DNA of 64,000 nt from JAICSD01 sp963836665 (GTDB lineage Bacteria; Acidobacteriota; Vicinamibacteria; Vicinamibacterales; 2-12-FULL-66-21), in NCBI GenBank assembly GCA_963836665.1, contig CAWIKL010000001.1:682001-746000 (forward strand), read 5' to 3'. A program made the position numbers and the translations under genes. Positions 46,876 through 54,916 of this stretch are shown here, one piece after another. Position 1 is the stretch's first letter, and each line of letters begins with the position of its first letter. Below the pieces are notes generated by a model, which saw only the letters and a list, made by a program, of their open reading frames with translations, was not told the origin of the DNA and searched no databases.

Positions 46876-47263
46876 CAGCAACACGCCACCGGAGGGTGTC
46901 TGGAATCTGTTTTCCAGTGAGGCGGCTGATTTCCTGCGCGAGAACCCGGCGGCGTTTGAGTCAGTGGCGGCGTTCGCGGCATCGGACGACACCGTGACAG
47001 CCCGCACAGCCGGCGACCCAGTCGCGGGCATGCGGGCCGATGCGCACTTAGTGTCGGGCAACTATTTCACTGTTCTTGGCGTTGAACCTGAGCTCGGCAG
47101 AGTACTCACGATAGCGGACGACCAGGCCGACGGCCCGCCCGTGGCGATCGTCAGCGATCGCTTTTGGCGGGACGCGCTTCGAGCGGACCCGGCTGTCGTC
47201 GGTTCGACGCTCGTCGTCAACAAGATGGCGGTGACCGTGATCGGGGTCACGCGATTCGAAATC
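46875..47263 (+). pseudogene. ADOP/MacB permease periplasmic-domain fragment
   Basis: The plus strand reads 'AGMRADAHLVSGNYFTVLGV', 'EPELGRVLTIADDQADGPPV' and 'AIVSDRFWRDALRADPAVVG', ending at 'VIGVT'. This is the first MacB-type periplasmic domain of an ADOP permease, with no TM helices left. It is not derived from either permease in this window in any obvious way. A short unrelated tail runs to a stop at 47392. Confidence 0.75.
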
Positions 47264-47451
47264 CGGGTGAAGCATCCTGCCACGACACACAGCGTTTCGC
47301 TGGCGCAGCTTCGGCGATGGGTCGAGGGCATCGCCGTCAGCCCTAACGAGACTCTCAAGAGGCGGAAGTTGAGAACATTACTGGCCGGCTAGGGCCAGTT
47401 CTTTACGGCGCCAGCTTAGAGCTGTGCCCACTATGTGCCCACAAACCAAAC

Positions 47452-47487
47452 TGGCCGCTCCTCAATCGTGAGAATCGGCCCGTTTTT
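47452..47487 (+). terminator. Rho-independent terminator left of the partial tRNA
   Basis: GGCCG and CGGCC arms with an inner CTC/GAG pair are followed directly by CGTTTTTATT on the plus strand. The hairpin is 1 bp from the partial tRNA-Pro. It may once have ended an integrase gene that read toward the attachment site. Confidence 0.5.
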
Positions 47488-47536
47488 ATTGGTCGGGATG
47501 GCGGGATTCGAACCCACGACCCCCTAACCCCCAGTC
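47488..47536 (-). repeat. Partial tRNA-Pro (3' half), candidate attachment site
   Basis: Forty-nine bases match 54915-54963 with one mismatch, in the same orientation. They cover the CCA end, acceptor 3' strand, T arm, variable region and most of the anticodon arm of tRNA-Pro(GGG); the 5' half is absent. This is the usual footprint of a tyrosine integrase that targets the tRNA 3' end. The 75 bp that follow (to copy B of the 81-bp repeat) hold nothing I recognise. Confidence 0.85.
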
Positions 47537-47611
47537 CGCTTTTTCGCGTTTTTCACGCCTTCGCAATCGAATTCAACGCGTCTCTAAACACTTAACTCAA
47601 TTGGTGATAGG

Positions 47612-47692
47612 GCGCGCGGACGCTTTGCATCCGTGTTCGCGGATTGCCAGGCTACACCGCGATTTTGTTACCACTGTGTTACCACCGAATGG
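47612..47692. repeat. 81-bp dispersed repeat, copy B
   Basis: Same orientation as 13916-13996 and about 89% identical. It lies just inside the left boundary of the tRNA-Pro island. See copy A for the conserved core. Confidence 0.6.
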
Positions 47693-47776
47693 CCAGTCAG
47701 GGGGTCGGGACACGCGCTGCTGAACAATCGAGATTGTCAAGGGATGAGGCAGGATGTCGCGGGCTGCTCTGCCCGA

Positions 47777-48112
47777 CTAGGCGGCCACGGTCACGGACAT
47801 GGCGCCGTGCTTCTTGCGCGTGGGCCGGATCGTCACCTCGACGTTCTGCCCGAGTGCCGTCAAAAACTCGATCAAACGATCGACGGAGTAGCTCCCGGAA
47901 CTGCCCCGCATGAGACGAGACACGTTCGGCTGCTTGATGCCGAGCACCCTGCCTGCCTGGATCTGGGTCAGCTTCCGCCCCTTGATGATGCGGTAGATCT
48001 GCAGCATGAGCGTGGCCTTGAACTGCTCCAGTTCCGGATCTGGGAATCCCAGATCGGCGAAGACGTTGCCGCTGCTCGCTTCAGTCCTGTTTGCGGTGGT
48101 CTTTCGTGCCAT
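47777..48112 (-). CDS. higA: HigA-type XRE antitoxin
   Basis: A 111-residue protein with an XRE helix-turn-helix in the HTH_37 style: 'LTQIQAGRVLGIKQPNVSRL' followed by 'SVDRLIEFLTALGQNVEVTI'. The N-terminus has 'NVFADLGFPDPELEQFKATL', typical of antitoxins encoded after Gp49-like toxins. It starts inside the toxin gene (32-nt overlap), so expression is coupled. It should bind the toxin and repress the shared promoter. Confidence 0.9.
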   Translation of the reverse strand: MARKTTANRTEASSGNVFADLGFPDPELEQFKATLMLQIYRIIKGRKLTQIQAGRVLGIKQPNVSRLMRGSSGSYSVDRLIEFLTALGQNVEVTIRPTRKKHGAMSVTVAA

Positions 48113-48497
48113 CGGCTTTCCGCCTCTCCTTATAGTGCTGCTCCGCCGCCGCCAGGCGCCGGTGAATCAGGTCAATCTCCCGCTGCGGCGTCGCAATCCC
48201 CTTTTTCGACTTCTTCTGAAACGCGTGGAGCACGTACACGACGCCGACGAACCGCACCGTATAGACCGCCCGATAGGCGTCCGACTTGAACGACGCCACG
48301 ATCTCCAGCACGGTCCGGTCGCCAAACCCCTTCAGCGCTTTGACTGAGGGGTACTCCTCGCCGCACTGGGCGGCGAACAGGGCCTGTCCGATCTCTCGCT
48401 GAACGTCGCGCGGAAAGGCCTTGAGGTCACGCCGCGAGGACCCGATCCATCCGACAGGCTTCGGTTCGGGAACCCCGAGGACCATACCATTATACAT
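48081..48497 (-). CDS. higB: HigB-type (Gp49-like, RelE superfamily) toxin
   Basis: A 138-residue toxin: 'GSSRRDLKAFPRDVQREIGQ', 'ALKGFGDRTVLEIVASFKSD' and 'YRAVYTVRFVGVVYVLHAFQ' with 'KKSKKG'. The 'YRAVY...VLHAFQKKSKKG' core is diagnostic of Gp49/HigB-like mRNA interferases. Two ATGs (48497, 48485) are possible starts; the operator-like palindrome overlaps the first. Toxin-first order is the HigBA arrangement. All core motifs are intact. Confidence 0.9.
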   Translation of the reverse strand: MYNGMVLGVPEPKPVGWIGSSRRDLKAFPRDVQREIGQALFAAQCGEEYPSVKALKGFGDRTVLEIVASFKSDAYRAVYTVRFVGVVYVLHAFQKKSKKGIATPQREIDLIHRRLAAAEQHYKERRKADGTKDHRKQD

Positions 48498-48507
48498 ATA
48501 TTGGTAT
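48484..48507. promoter_or_regulatory. AT-rich inverted repeat at the HigBA start (operator)
   Basis: ATACCA (48484-48489) and TGGTAT (48502-48507) are perfect 6-bp arms around a 12-bp AT-only-but-one spacer, in otherwise GC-rich DNA. A second dyad, TTGGT/ACCAA, follows at 48501-48517. The site covers the toxin start region, where HigA would repress. Confidence 0.55.
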
Positions 48508-48592
48508 GTCGCACCAAGGTCGGCATGATTTGATAGTGCTCAGCAGGTTCATGACGCCCTCCGGGGGGTTGATTGCAAACATGCGCGAAGCC

Positions 48593-48820
48593 TCATCCGC
48601 CATAGGGCAGACCAGGAAGGATCCTGGAGCGCCACCGCGCCATTGCCGAGCAGCGGCGCCTCGAACTGCGCGCCCGTCGCCTGTGCTCGTGCCGCCGCAC
48701 GGAGGGTCGCGGACGTTCCTGATCGGCCGGGAACGCGTCGTTCGAGCGGCTCATCAGCCAGGTGGGGCCAGTTGCAAGGAATACGGCGATAACCCCGACG
48801 ATGATGCGACCGCGTGACAT
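48593..48820 (-). CDS. Possible small one-TM protein
   Basis: Seventy-five codons from the ATG at 48820. One TM helix is visible ('GRIIVGVIAVFLATGPTWLM'); the rest is Arg-rich and low in complexity, so the C-terminal half may not be natural. No family is recognised. The flanking 48498-48592 region shows nothing besides the HigBA operator. Confidence 0.3.
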   Translation of the reverse strand: MSRGRIIVGVIAVFLATGPTWLMSRSNDAFPADQERPRPSVRRHEHRRRARSSRRRCSAMARWRSRILPGLPYGG

Positions 48821-48995
48821 GTCACGCTCGACGTCAGGCGCCAGCGTGTCCGCGCGCACCCAGCTATGCTAATGCAGCCACGATGCTCAGACCGCCACGG
48901 TCGGCTTGATCTGCCTCAACCACGGCGCCGCTGGGTAGTCCCCGGGGCTCACCCCGACCCAGGCGATGGTGATAGGGTGGGTCTGGAGGTCCCGG

Positions 48996-49196
48996 ATGCT
49001 CGGTCGGACTATCGCCTGGGGCGCCATCGTTGCCGCGCTCGTGCTGTGGCTGAGCGGGCCCTTCATTCCCGTCTGGCTGATGGTGGTCGCGGTCGGCGCC
49101 GCGTTCGCGTTGGGCGTGCCCACCAGCATGAAACAGAAGCGCCTGGAACGCGACTTCGTGCGAGCGTGGTGGCGCGGCGTCACGAAGCGAACGTAG
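48996..49196 (+). CDS. Small two-TM membrane protein
   Basis: About 66 residues: two TM segments ('TIAWGAIVAALVLWLSGPF' and 'VWLMVVAVGAAFALGV') and a basic cytosolic tail ('KQKRLERDFVRAWWRGVTKR'). No family is recognised. The frame is also open from 48966. It belongs to the island cargo. Confidence 0.5.
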   Translation: MLGRTIAWGAIVAALVLWLSGPFIPVWLMVVAVGAAFALGVPTSMKQKRLERDFVRAWWRGVTKRT

Positions 49197-49325
49197 GAAC
49201 GGCGAGACACACGTACGTAGCTGCTGCTCGCCGTTCTTGACAGTTCGCGATGCGGATCGCATTCAACAGCTGACAATCGGCCGGTGCCCCTGCGCCGCCT
49301 GACGGGGACCTGGCCTGGAGGACAC

Positions 49326-49877
49326 ATGAACGCCATCCCACTGGCCCTGATCGCCGCGCTGTTCCTGCCGCCGCAGGCGCCTCCGCCATTCAAAGCCTCG
49401 ACGAGTCCCGTGAGCGACGCGCTGCGGACGTCCTTGGCTTCCGCATCGAAGAACCTGGTGGGAGCCGCGGAATTGATGCCAGCGGACAAATACGCCTTTC
49501 ACCCCACCCCCGCCCAAATGACATTCGGACAGCTCATGGTCCACGTCGCACAGACGAACTTCGCGTTGTGTTCGGGCGTCTCTGGCACGCCGTCGCCGGT
49601 GGCGATGGCCGACTTGCAGAAGATGACCGCGAGCGACACGAAGGAGGCGCTGGTGCGGCTGGTGAGGCAATCTTTCGACTATTGCCGCGAGGCGCTCGCG
49701 ACAGTGGACGACTCGCGGCTCTCGGACCAGATGACGGTGTTCGGTCGCGCCTCGGGACAGTCCCGCGGCGGCACCATCGTGGCCCTCGCGGCGGACTGGG
49801 CCGATCATTACTCGACCGCGGCAACCTACCTGCGCTTGAACGACATCCTGCCGCCTTCGGCGCAGCCGAAGAAATAG
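49326..49877 (+). CDS. Exported DinB-family four-helix protein
   Basis: A 183-residue protein with a short signal peptide (MNAIPLALIAALFLPPQAP) and a DinB-type four-helix bundle. Putative metal ligands are His in 'QLMVHVAQTNFALCSG' and the His near 'ALAADWADHYSTAATYLRL'; the third usually lies in the second helix region. 'ADKYAFHPTPAQMTFGQL' is the typical DinB entry motif. I chose the ATG at 49326 behind GAGGA. Function unknown; exported DinB proteins are common in Acidobacteriota. Confidence 0.85.
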   Translation: MNAIPLALIAALFLPPQAPPPFKASTSPVSDALRTSLASASKNLVGAAELMPADKYAFHPTPAQMTFGQLMVHVAQTNFALCSGVSGTPSPVAMADLQKMTASDTKEALVRLVRQSFDYCREALATVDDSRLSDQMTVFGRASGQSRGGTIVALAADWADHYSTAATYLRLNDILPPSAQPKK

Positions 49878-50072
49878 CGTGCGCCCGTGTCCGACGACTG
49901 GGGCACGCGCGTGTCGTCCGGACGTCGCGTATTCCGTCGCACGAACGATGTCCCCTGGCAACGGATGGGCGACGGAGGTCGGTTTGTACTGGCCTCAGTT
50001 CGGGACGAGTGCCACCTATTCAGTAAAGTTGGGCAATCTCAATAAGCTCGCGGGCGGAAGGGTCTGCGGCTA

Positions 50073-50327
50073 GTGCATCCGCTGTCACGATCCGACCTCG
50101 CTTTCGTATGGGCCACTATCACGACCATGCTGGTACTCAGCGTTGTGGCCGCGGTCTGGCCTGAGAGGGTTCAGCGCGTCGCCCTTCGCTATGCGGCCAG
50201 ATCGTCTTCCCCCGGCGTGCTGACGCAGCTCGTTGAGAACGACGGGTATGTAGGCGTGTGTCGCGTGATCGGTTGCGTGTTCATTTTCATGGCATGCTTC
50301 GGGCTACTTGGCCTCGCACTGATGTGA
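50073..50327 (+). CDS. Small two-TM membrane protein
   Basis: Eighty-four residues from GTG. TM1 is 'FVWATITTMLVLSVVAAVW', TM2 is 'CRVIGCVFIFMACFGLLGLA', with a loop that includes 'SSPGVLTQLVENDGYVGV'. No family is recognised. It lies 160 bp left of the IS3 terminal repeat, inside the island. Confidence 0.6.
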   Translation: MHPLSRSDLAFVWATITTMLVLSVVAAVWPERVQRVALRYAARSSSPGVLTQLVENDGYVGVCRVIGCVFIFMACFGLLGLALM

Positions 50328-50490
50328 TCCCAGTGTGGTGGGGAGTATCAGGAATTTCGTGTATGGGAAGGTTGATCACACGGCCGGTTTCGTGAACCGC
50401 GGCTACGCCGACGGCGATCAGCAGATCGAGGTAACTTGTCCTCCGAGCGGCTAAGACACAGAAGGTGCCAATATGGAAAGCGCGATGGTG

Positions 50491-50516
50491 TGAATCGTAC
50501 CGGGTTTATCGGAGGG
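50491..50516 (+). repeat. IS3 left terminal inverted repeat
   Basis: TGAATCGTACCGGGTTTATC, then GGAGGG. It pairs with 54623-54648 and is now almost 3 kb from the orfA it belongs to because of the IS110 insertions. Confidence 0.8.
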
Positions 50517-50530
50517 CCCATTCCGAGAGA

Positions 50531-52003
50531 GTCATCACGACCTGCGGTCACCCCGTCGCATGAAATGGGTACTCTATGGGGGCAGCTCAGAGACGTCGTC
50601 TCCATCACTGGTGTTTCTAAGCCCGTAGAGAGTTTGACGCTGGAGCGTTGAAGAACCCCGTACTGTTGCTACGAGCACGCCGGGCAGAATTTTCCCGCAC
50701 ACGCTCCTCCGAGCTGCGCCAGGAGGACCGATGGATGTCGTGCATTCGCGCTGCGCCGGATTGGATGTGCATCAGGCCACCGTGGTGGCCACGGCTCGGG
50801 TCCCCGCGGATCGCGGTGGCCGCCAGGTCGTGACCCAAACGTTTGGCACGATGACGGCCGACCTGCTAACGCTGCGCGACTGGCTGCAGGCGCTCGGGGT
50901 GACGCATGTGGCCTTGGAAAGCACCGGCGTCTATTGGAAGCCGGTCTATTACGTGCTGGAAGACGCGTTTACGTTGCTGCTCATCAACATGCAGGAACTG
51001 AAGCATGTTCCCGGCCGGAAGACCGATGTGAAGGACAGCGAATGGCTGGCACAGTTGCTTGAATGCGGCCTGCTCAAAGCCAGTTTCGTCCCGCCACCCG
51101 AGATCCGTGAACTCCGCGATCTCACACGGTACCGCGGACAGCAAGGGCGAGATCGGACCCAAGAGGTCAACCGGCTCTGCAAAGTCCTGGAAGACGCCGG
51201 TCTCAAGCTGACGTCGGTGGTCAGCGACGTCATGGGTGCGAGCGGGCGCGCGATGCTCACGGCATTAATCAAGGGCACGACGGATACGGCAGTACTGGCC
51301 GACCTCGCGCAAGGCAAACTCCGCAAGAAATTGCCGGATCTCCGACGCGCGCTCGAGGGACGGTTTCGGCCGCACCATGCGTTTCTGATCGAACAAATCT
51401 TCGCCAAGATCGATTTTCTCGATGAAACGATGCAACGGCTGACCGCCGAACTCGATCGACGGCTTCTCCCGTTCGAACCGATCCTAGTGGCGCTCGATAC
51501 GATTCCCGGTGTCGACCGAAAGACCGCGACAATCATCGTGGCTGAAACGGGCGCTGACATGAGTCGGTTTCCGTCCGCGGGGCACCTGTGCAGCTGGGCC
51601 GCGATGTGTCCTGGCCAAAACGAGAGCGCCGGCAAACGCCGTAGTGGCAAAACGCGCAAAGGGAACCCCTATCTTCGCGCGGCCTTGATCCAGGCTGCGC
51701 TGGCCGCGACGCGCAAGAAAAACTCCGCGTTGCAAGCTCGCTATTCTCGGGTCAAACGTCATCGCGGGCACAAGAAGGCCGTCGTCGCGGTGGGGCACCA
51801 GATGCTCGAGATCGCATACTACGTGATGCGCGATGCCATCGCATATCACGAACTCGGCGCAGACTATCTCGACCGCCGTCAGGCCGACCGCGCAGCCCGC
51901 CGCCACGTCCGCCAGCTCGAAGCGCTTGGATTCCAGGTGACGATTACAACGGCTGCCTGAGAAACGCCGCAACAGAGATCCGGCTGCCACCTATTTCTGG
52001 GCA
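50531..52003 (+). mobile_element. IS110-family element, copy 1
   Basis: A 1,473-bp element defined by comparison with copy 2. It has no terminal inverted repeats, as expected. The non-coding left end is 200 bp and the right end 43 bp, the layout of the IS110 subgroup in which bridge RNA lies upstream of the recombinase. The dinucleotide AG is shared by the left junction (50530-50531), the middle junction and the right junction, so AG is the likely core. Confidence 0.85.
50731..51960 (+). CDS. IS110-family DEDD recombinase (intact)
   Basis: A 409-residue recombinase. The RuvC-like domain shows its acids in 'RCAGLDVHQATVVA' (Asp), 'HVALESTGVYWKPV' (Glu) and 'GRKTDVKDSEWLAQLL' (Asp). The C-terminal Tnp domain has 'IPGVDRKTATIIVAETG', 'FPSAGHLCSWAAMCPGQNES' and 'AGKRRSGKTRKGNPYLRAAL', which contains the catalytic Ser. 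AGGAGG lies 7 nt before the ATG. Family knowledge: these enzymes recombine two DNA sites chosen by a bridge RNA. All motifs are intact, so it could act on both copies. Confidence 0.95.
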   Translation: MDVVHSRCAGLDVHQATVVATARVPADRGGRQVVTQTFGTMTADLLTLRDWLQALGVTHVALESTGVYWKPVYYVLEDAFTLLLINMQELKHVPGRKTDVKDSEWLAQLLECGLLKASFVPPPEIRELRDLTRYRGQQGRDRTQEVNRLCKVLEDAGLKLTSVVSDVMGASGRAMLTALIKGTTDTAVLADLAQGKLRKKLPDLRRALEGRFRPHHAFLIEQIFAKIDFLDETMQRLTAELDRRLLPFEPILVALDTIPGVDRKTATIIVAETGADMSRFPSAGHLCSWAAMCPGQNESAGKRRSGKTRKGNPYLRAALIQAALAATRKKNSALQARYSRVKRHRGHKKAVVAVGHQMLEIAYYVMRDAIAYHELGADYLDRRQADRAARRHVRQLEALGFQVTITTAA

Positions 52004-52202
52004 GTCATCACGACCTGCGGTCACCCCGTCGCATGAAATGGGTATCTATGGGGGCAGCTCAGAGACGTCGTCTCCATCACTGGTGTTTCTAAGCCCGTAG
52101 AGAGTTTGACGCTGGAGCGTTGAAGAACCCCGTACTGTTGCTACGAGCACGCCGGGCAGAATTTTCCCGCACACGCTCCTCCGAGCTGCGCCAGGAGGAC
52201 CG
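51961..52202 (+). ncRNA. IS110 right-end/left-end junction, candidate bridge RNA locus
   Basis: The 43-bp right end of copy 1 meets the 199-bp left end of copy 2 at 52003/52004. In characterised IS110 elements this junction arises in the excised circle and builds the promoter for bridge RNA, encoded in the left end. Here it is fixed in the chromosome. A small stem (GAGAC/GTCTC at 52062-52074) and other dyads are visible. The RNA itself is inferred, not seen. Confidence 0.5.
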
Positions 52203-53476
52203 ATGGATGTCGTGCATTCGCGCTGCGCCGGATTGGATGTGCATCAGGCCACCGTGGTGGCCACGGCTCGGGTCCCCGCGGATCGCGGTGGCCGCCAGGT
52301 CGTGACCCAAACGTTTGGCACGATGACGGCCGACCTGCTAACGCTGCGCGACTGGCTGCAGGCGCTCGGGGTGACGCATGTGGCCTTGGAAAGCACCGGC
52401 GTCTATTGGAAGCCGGTCTATTACGTGCTGGAAGACGCGTTTACGTTGCTGCTCATCAACATGCAGGAACTGAAGCATGTTCCCGGCCGGAAGACCGATG
52501 TGAAGGACAGCGAATGGCTGGCACAGTTGCTTGAATGCGGCCTGCTCAAAGCCAGTTTCGTCCCGCCACCCGAGATCCGTGAACTCCGCGATCTCACACG
52601 GTACCGCGGACAGCAAGGGCGAGATCGGACCCAAGAGGTCAACCGGCTCTGCAAAGTCCTGGAAGACGCCGGTCTCAAGCTGACGTCGGTGGTCAGCGAC
52701 GTCATGGGTGCGAGCGGGCGCGCGATGCTCACGGCATTAATCAAGGGCACGACGGATACGGCAGGTACTGGCCGACCTCGCGCAAGGCAAACTCCGCAAG
52801 AAATTGCCGGATCTCCGACGCGCGCTCGAGGGACGGTTTCGGCCGCACCATGCGTTTCTGATCGAACAAATCTTCGCCAAGATCGATTTTCTCGATGAAA
52901 CGATGCAACGGCTGACCGCCGAACTCGATCGACGGCTTCTCCCGTTCGAACCGATCCTAGTGGCGCTCGATACGATTCCCGGTGTCGACCGAAAGACCGC
53001 GACAATCATCGTGGCTGAAACGGGCGCTGACATGAGTCGGTTTCCGTCCGCGGGGCACCTGTGCAGCTGGGCCGCGATGTGTCCTGGCCAAAACGAGAGC
53101 GCCGGCAAACGCCGTAGTGGCAAAACGCGCAAAGGGAACCCCTATCTTCGCGCGGCCTTGATCCAGGCTGCGCTGGCCGCGACGCGCAAGAAAAACTCCG
53201 CGTTGCAAGCTCGCTATTCTCGGGTCAAACGTCATCGCGGGCACAAGAAGGCCGTCGTCGCGGTGGGGCACCAGATGCTCGAGATCGCATACTACGTGAT
53301 GCGCGATGCCATCGCATATCACGAACTCGGCGCAGACTATCTCGACCGCCGTCAGGCCGACCGCGCAGCCCGCCGCCACGTCCGCCAGCTCGAAGCGCTT
53401 GGATTCCAGGTGACGATTACAACGGCTGCCTGAGAAACGCCGCAACAGAGATCCGGCTGCCACCTATTTCTGGGCA
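52004..53476 (+). mobile_element. IS110-family element, copy 2 (tandem)
   Basis: A 1,473-bp copy lying head-to-tail behind copy 1. I found two differences: one C missing in the left end near 52043 and one extra G near 52765 in the recombinase. The right junction is ...GGGCA followed by the IS3 orfA start, with the AG core at 53476-53477. Confidence 0.85.
52203..53433 (+). pseudogene. IS110-family recombinase, frameshifted copy
   Basis: Identical in sequence to the copy-1 recombinase except for one extra G near 52765, after 'LIKGTTDTA'. The first frame stops at 52898 after nonsense residues; the rest of the protein, including the catalytic Ser region, is in the next frame (from 52804 as an ATG-led piece). 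It keeps the RuvC-like half intact but should not make a full enzyme. Confidence 0.9.
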
Positions 53477-53478
53477 GG

Positions 53479-53808
53479 ATGGACCCAATGGGACGACCCA
53501 GCAAACATGCCCCGGAAGTACGTGAACGCGCCGTCCGGATGGTGTTCGAGCACACGCCCGAGCATCCGTCGCAATGGGCGGCGATTCGGTCGGTCGGCGA
53601 GAAACTCGGGATCCGCACGGAATCATTGCGCCGATGGGTCCGCCAGGCGGAGCGCGATGGTGGAAAACGTCCGGGTCTGACAACGACCGAGCGCGAGGAG
53701 TTCAAGCGGCTCCAGCGTGAAGTCGTCGAACTCAAGCGCGCCAATGAAATCCTGAAGAAGGCGGCGGCGTTTTTCGCCCAGGCGGAGCTCGACCGCCGAC
53801 CGAAGTGA
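53479..53808 (+). CDS. IS3-family OrfA
   Basis: A 109-residue OrfA: helix-turn-helix 'RAVRMVFEHTPEHPSQWAAI' and 'GIRTESLRRWVRQAERDGGK', then a leucine-zipper-like 'EFKRLQREVVELKRANEILK' and 'KAAAFFAQAELDRRPK'. The IS110 copies sit 2 bp before its ATG, so its natural AGAGAGG leader has been replaced by the end of IS110. The last four bases overlap the orfB frame, where a programmed -1 shift normally makes OrfAB. Confidence 0.9.
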   Translation: MDPMGRPSKHAPEVRERAVRMVFEHTPEHPSQWAAIRSVGEKLGIRTESLRRWVRQAERDGGKRPGLTTTEREEFKRLQREVVELKRANEILKKAAAFFAQAELDRRPK

Positions 53809-54619
53809 TGGTGGCCTTCATCGATCAGCATCGAGAGATGTACGGAGTCGAGCCGATCTGCGCGGTGCTGCCGATCGCTCCGTCCACCTATTTCCTGCAG
53901 AAGGCGCAGGATCACGACCCGACGACGCGAGCGGCACGGGCGCAGCGCGATGACGAGCTGCGCGGCGCGATTCGGCGTGTGTGGGACGACCACCAGCAGG
54001 TGTACGGGCCGCGGAAGGTCTGGCGACAATTGCGGCGCGAGCACTACGACGTCGCCCGCTGCACCGTTGAGCGCTTGATGGGCGAGATGGGCCTCCGGGG
54101 CGCCGTGCGCGGACGTGCCTGGAAGATCACGACCCAGTCGGATCCGGCCGCCACGCGACCCGCGGATCTGGTGCAACGCCAGTTCACGGCGACACGGCCC
54201 AATCAGCTCTGGGTCGCCGACTTCACCTACGTTCCGACGTGGCGTGGCTTCGTCTACGTCGCGTTCGTGATCGACATCTTCGCGCGGCGGATCGTCGGGT
54301 GGCGGGTGTCCGCGTCGCTGGCGACCGACTTCGTGCTCGATGCGCTCGAGCAGGCGATACGCTCACATGGGTCGATTGGTTCAACACGCGTCGACTGCTC
54401 GAACCGATTGGCTACGTGCCGCCGGCGGAGTATGAAGCGGCGCACTATGCGGAGCTGGACGCCGAGTCCACCAGCGAGCCAGGGTCACGGCGTGGCGCTC
54501 GCCGGCAGCCACACGTCAGCAACGAGGCTGAGGGGCAGGCCGCCGAGCGCCCGCATGACTCTCTTCGAAGAATCCAAACTGAGGTAGGACTCACGGAACC
54601 GATAGCACACTCACACTAA
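53805..54619 (+). pseudogene. IS3-family OrfB with internal deletion
   Basis: The N-terminal half is normal ('HREMYGVEPICAVLPIAPST', 'VYGPRKVWRQLRREHYDVAR') and contains the first catalytic Asp in 'QLWVADFTYVPTW'. After 'FVLDALEQAI' it jumps straight to 'TLTWVDWFNTRRLLEPIGYV' in another frame. About 75-80 codons are missing, with the second Asp and the Glu of the DDE triad. The element therefore cannot move by itself. Confidence 0.85.
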
Positions 54620-54622
54620 CGG

Positions 54623-54648
54623 CTCTCCGACAAACCCGGGGCACTTCA
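54623..54648 (-). repeat. IS3 right terminal inverted repeat
   Basis: Read on the minus strand: TGAAGTGCCCCGGGTTTGTC, then GGAGAG. See the left repeat. The 228 bp between this and the terminator at 54877 show nothing besides a pyrimidine-rich run near 54720-54750. Confidence 0.8.
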
Positions 54649-54876
54649 GCTCCGATCCTTTCCCATGGGTCCCACCGAGGTCGGCAGAACCCGCATCTCG
54701 CTCTATGACGCTCCCAGCCCTTCCCCTTCCCTCCCTTCCCCTTTCTGTCATACGAAACCCCGCACCATACGACCAACGCGTTCAATCTGCACGTCGGGGA
54801 CGCGGGACACTCGCTCGTCCTGGCCGTTCTACACCCCGGCGGTAACGAACTGTGCCCACTGTGTGCCTGTACAAGA

Positions 54877-54900
54877 ACGGCCACGATTGCTCGTGGCCGT
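54877..54900 (-). terminator. Terminator hairpin after tRNA-Pro
   Basis: ACGGCCACGA and TCGTGGCCGT form a perfect 10-bp stem around a 4-nt loop, 16 bp past the tRNA CCA end. On the minus strand it is followed by TCTTGT, a weak T-run. Confidence 0.55.
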
Positions 54901-54916
54901 AACTAGTTGATTTAAT

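Larger units (their letters stand above)
50491..54648 (+). mobile_element. IS3-family element interrupted by two IS110 copies
   Basis: The left end (50491-50516) and right end (54623-54648) are inverted repeats that match at 20 of 26 positions around CCGGGTTT and TCGGAG, the terminal pattern of the IS3 family. Removing the two IS110 copies (2,946 bp) leaves about 1.21 kb with orfA and an internally deleted orfB, slightly short for the family. Flanking bases (GTG left, GCT right) do not form a clear 3-bp target duplication. Confidence 0.8.

Noticed and set aside
47264..47392. Tail after the ADOP fragment as a separate gene
   Set aside because: About 43 codons with no start, no motif and no ribosome site; probably read-through of junk.
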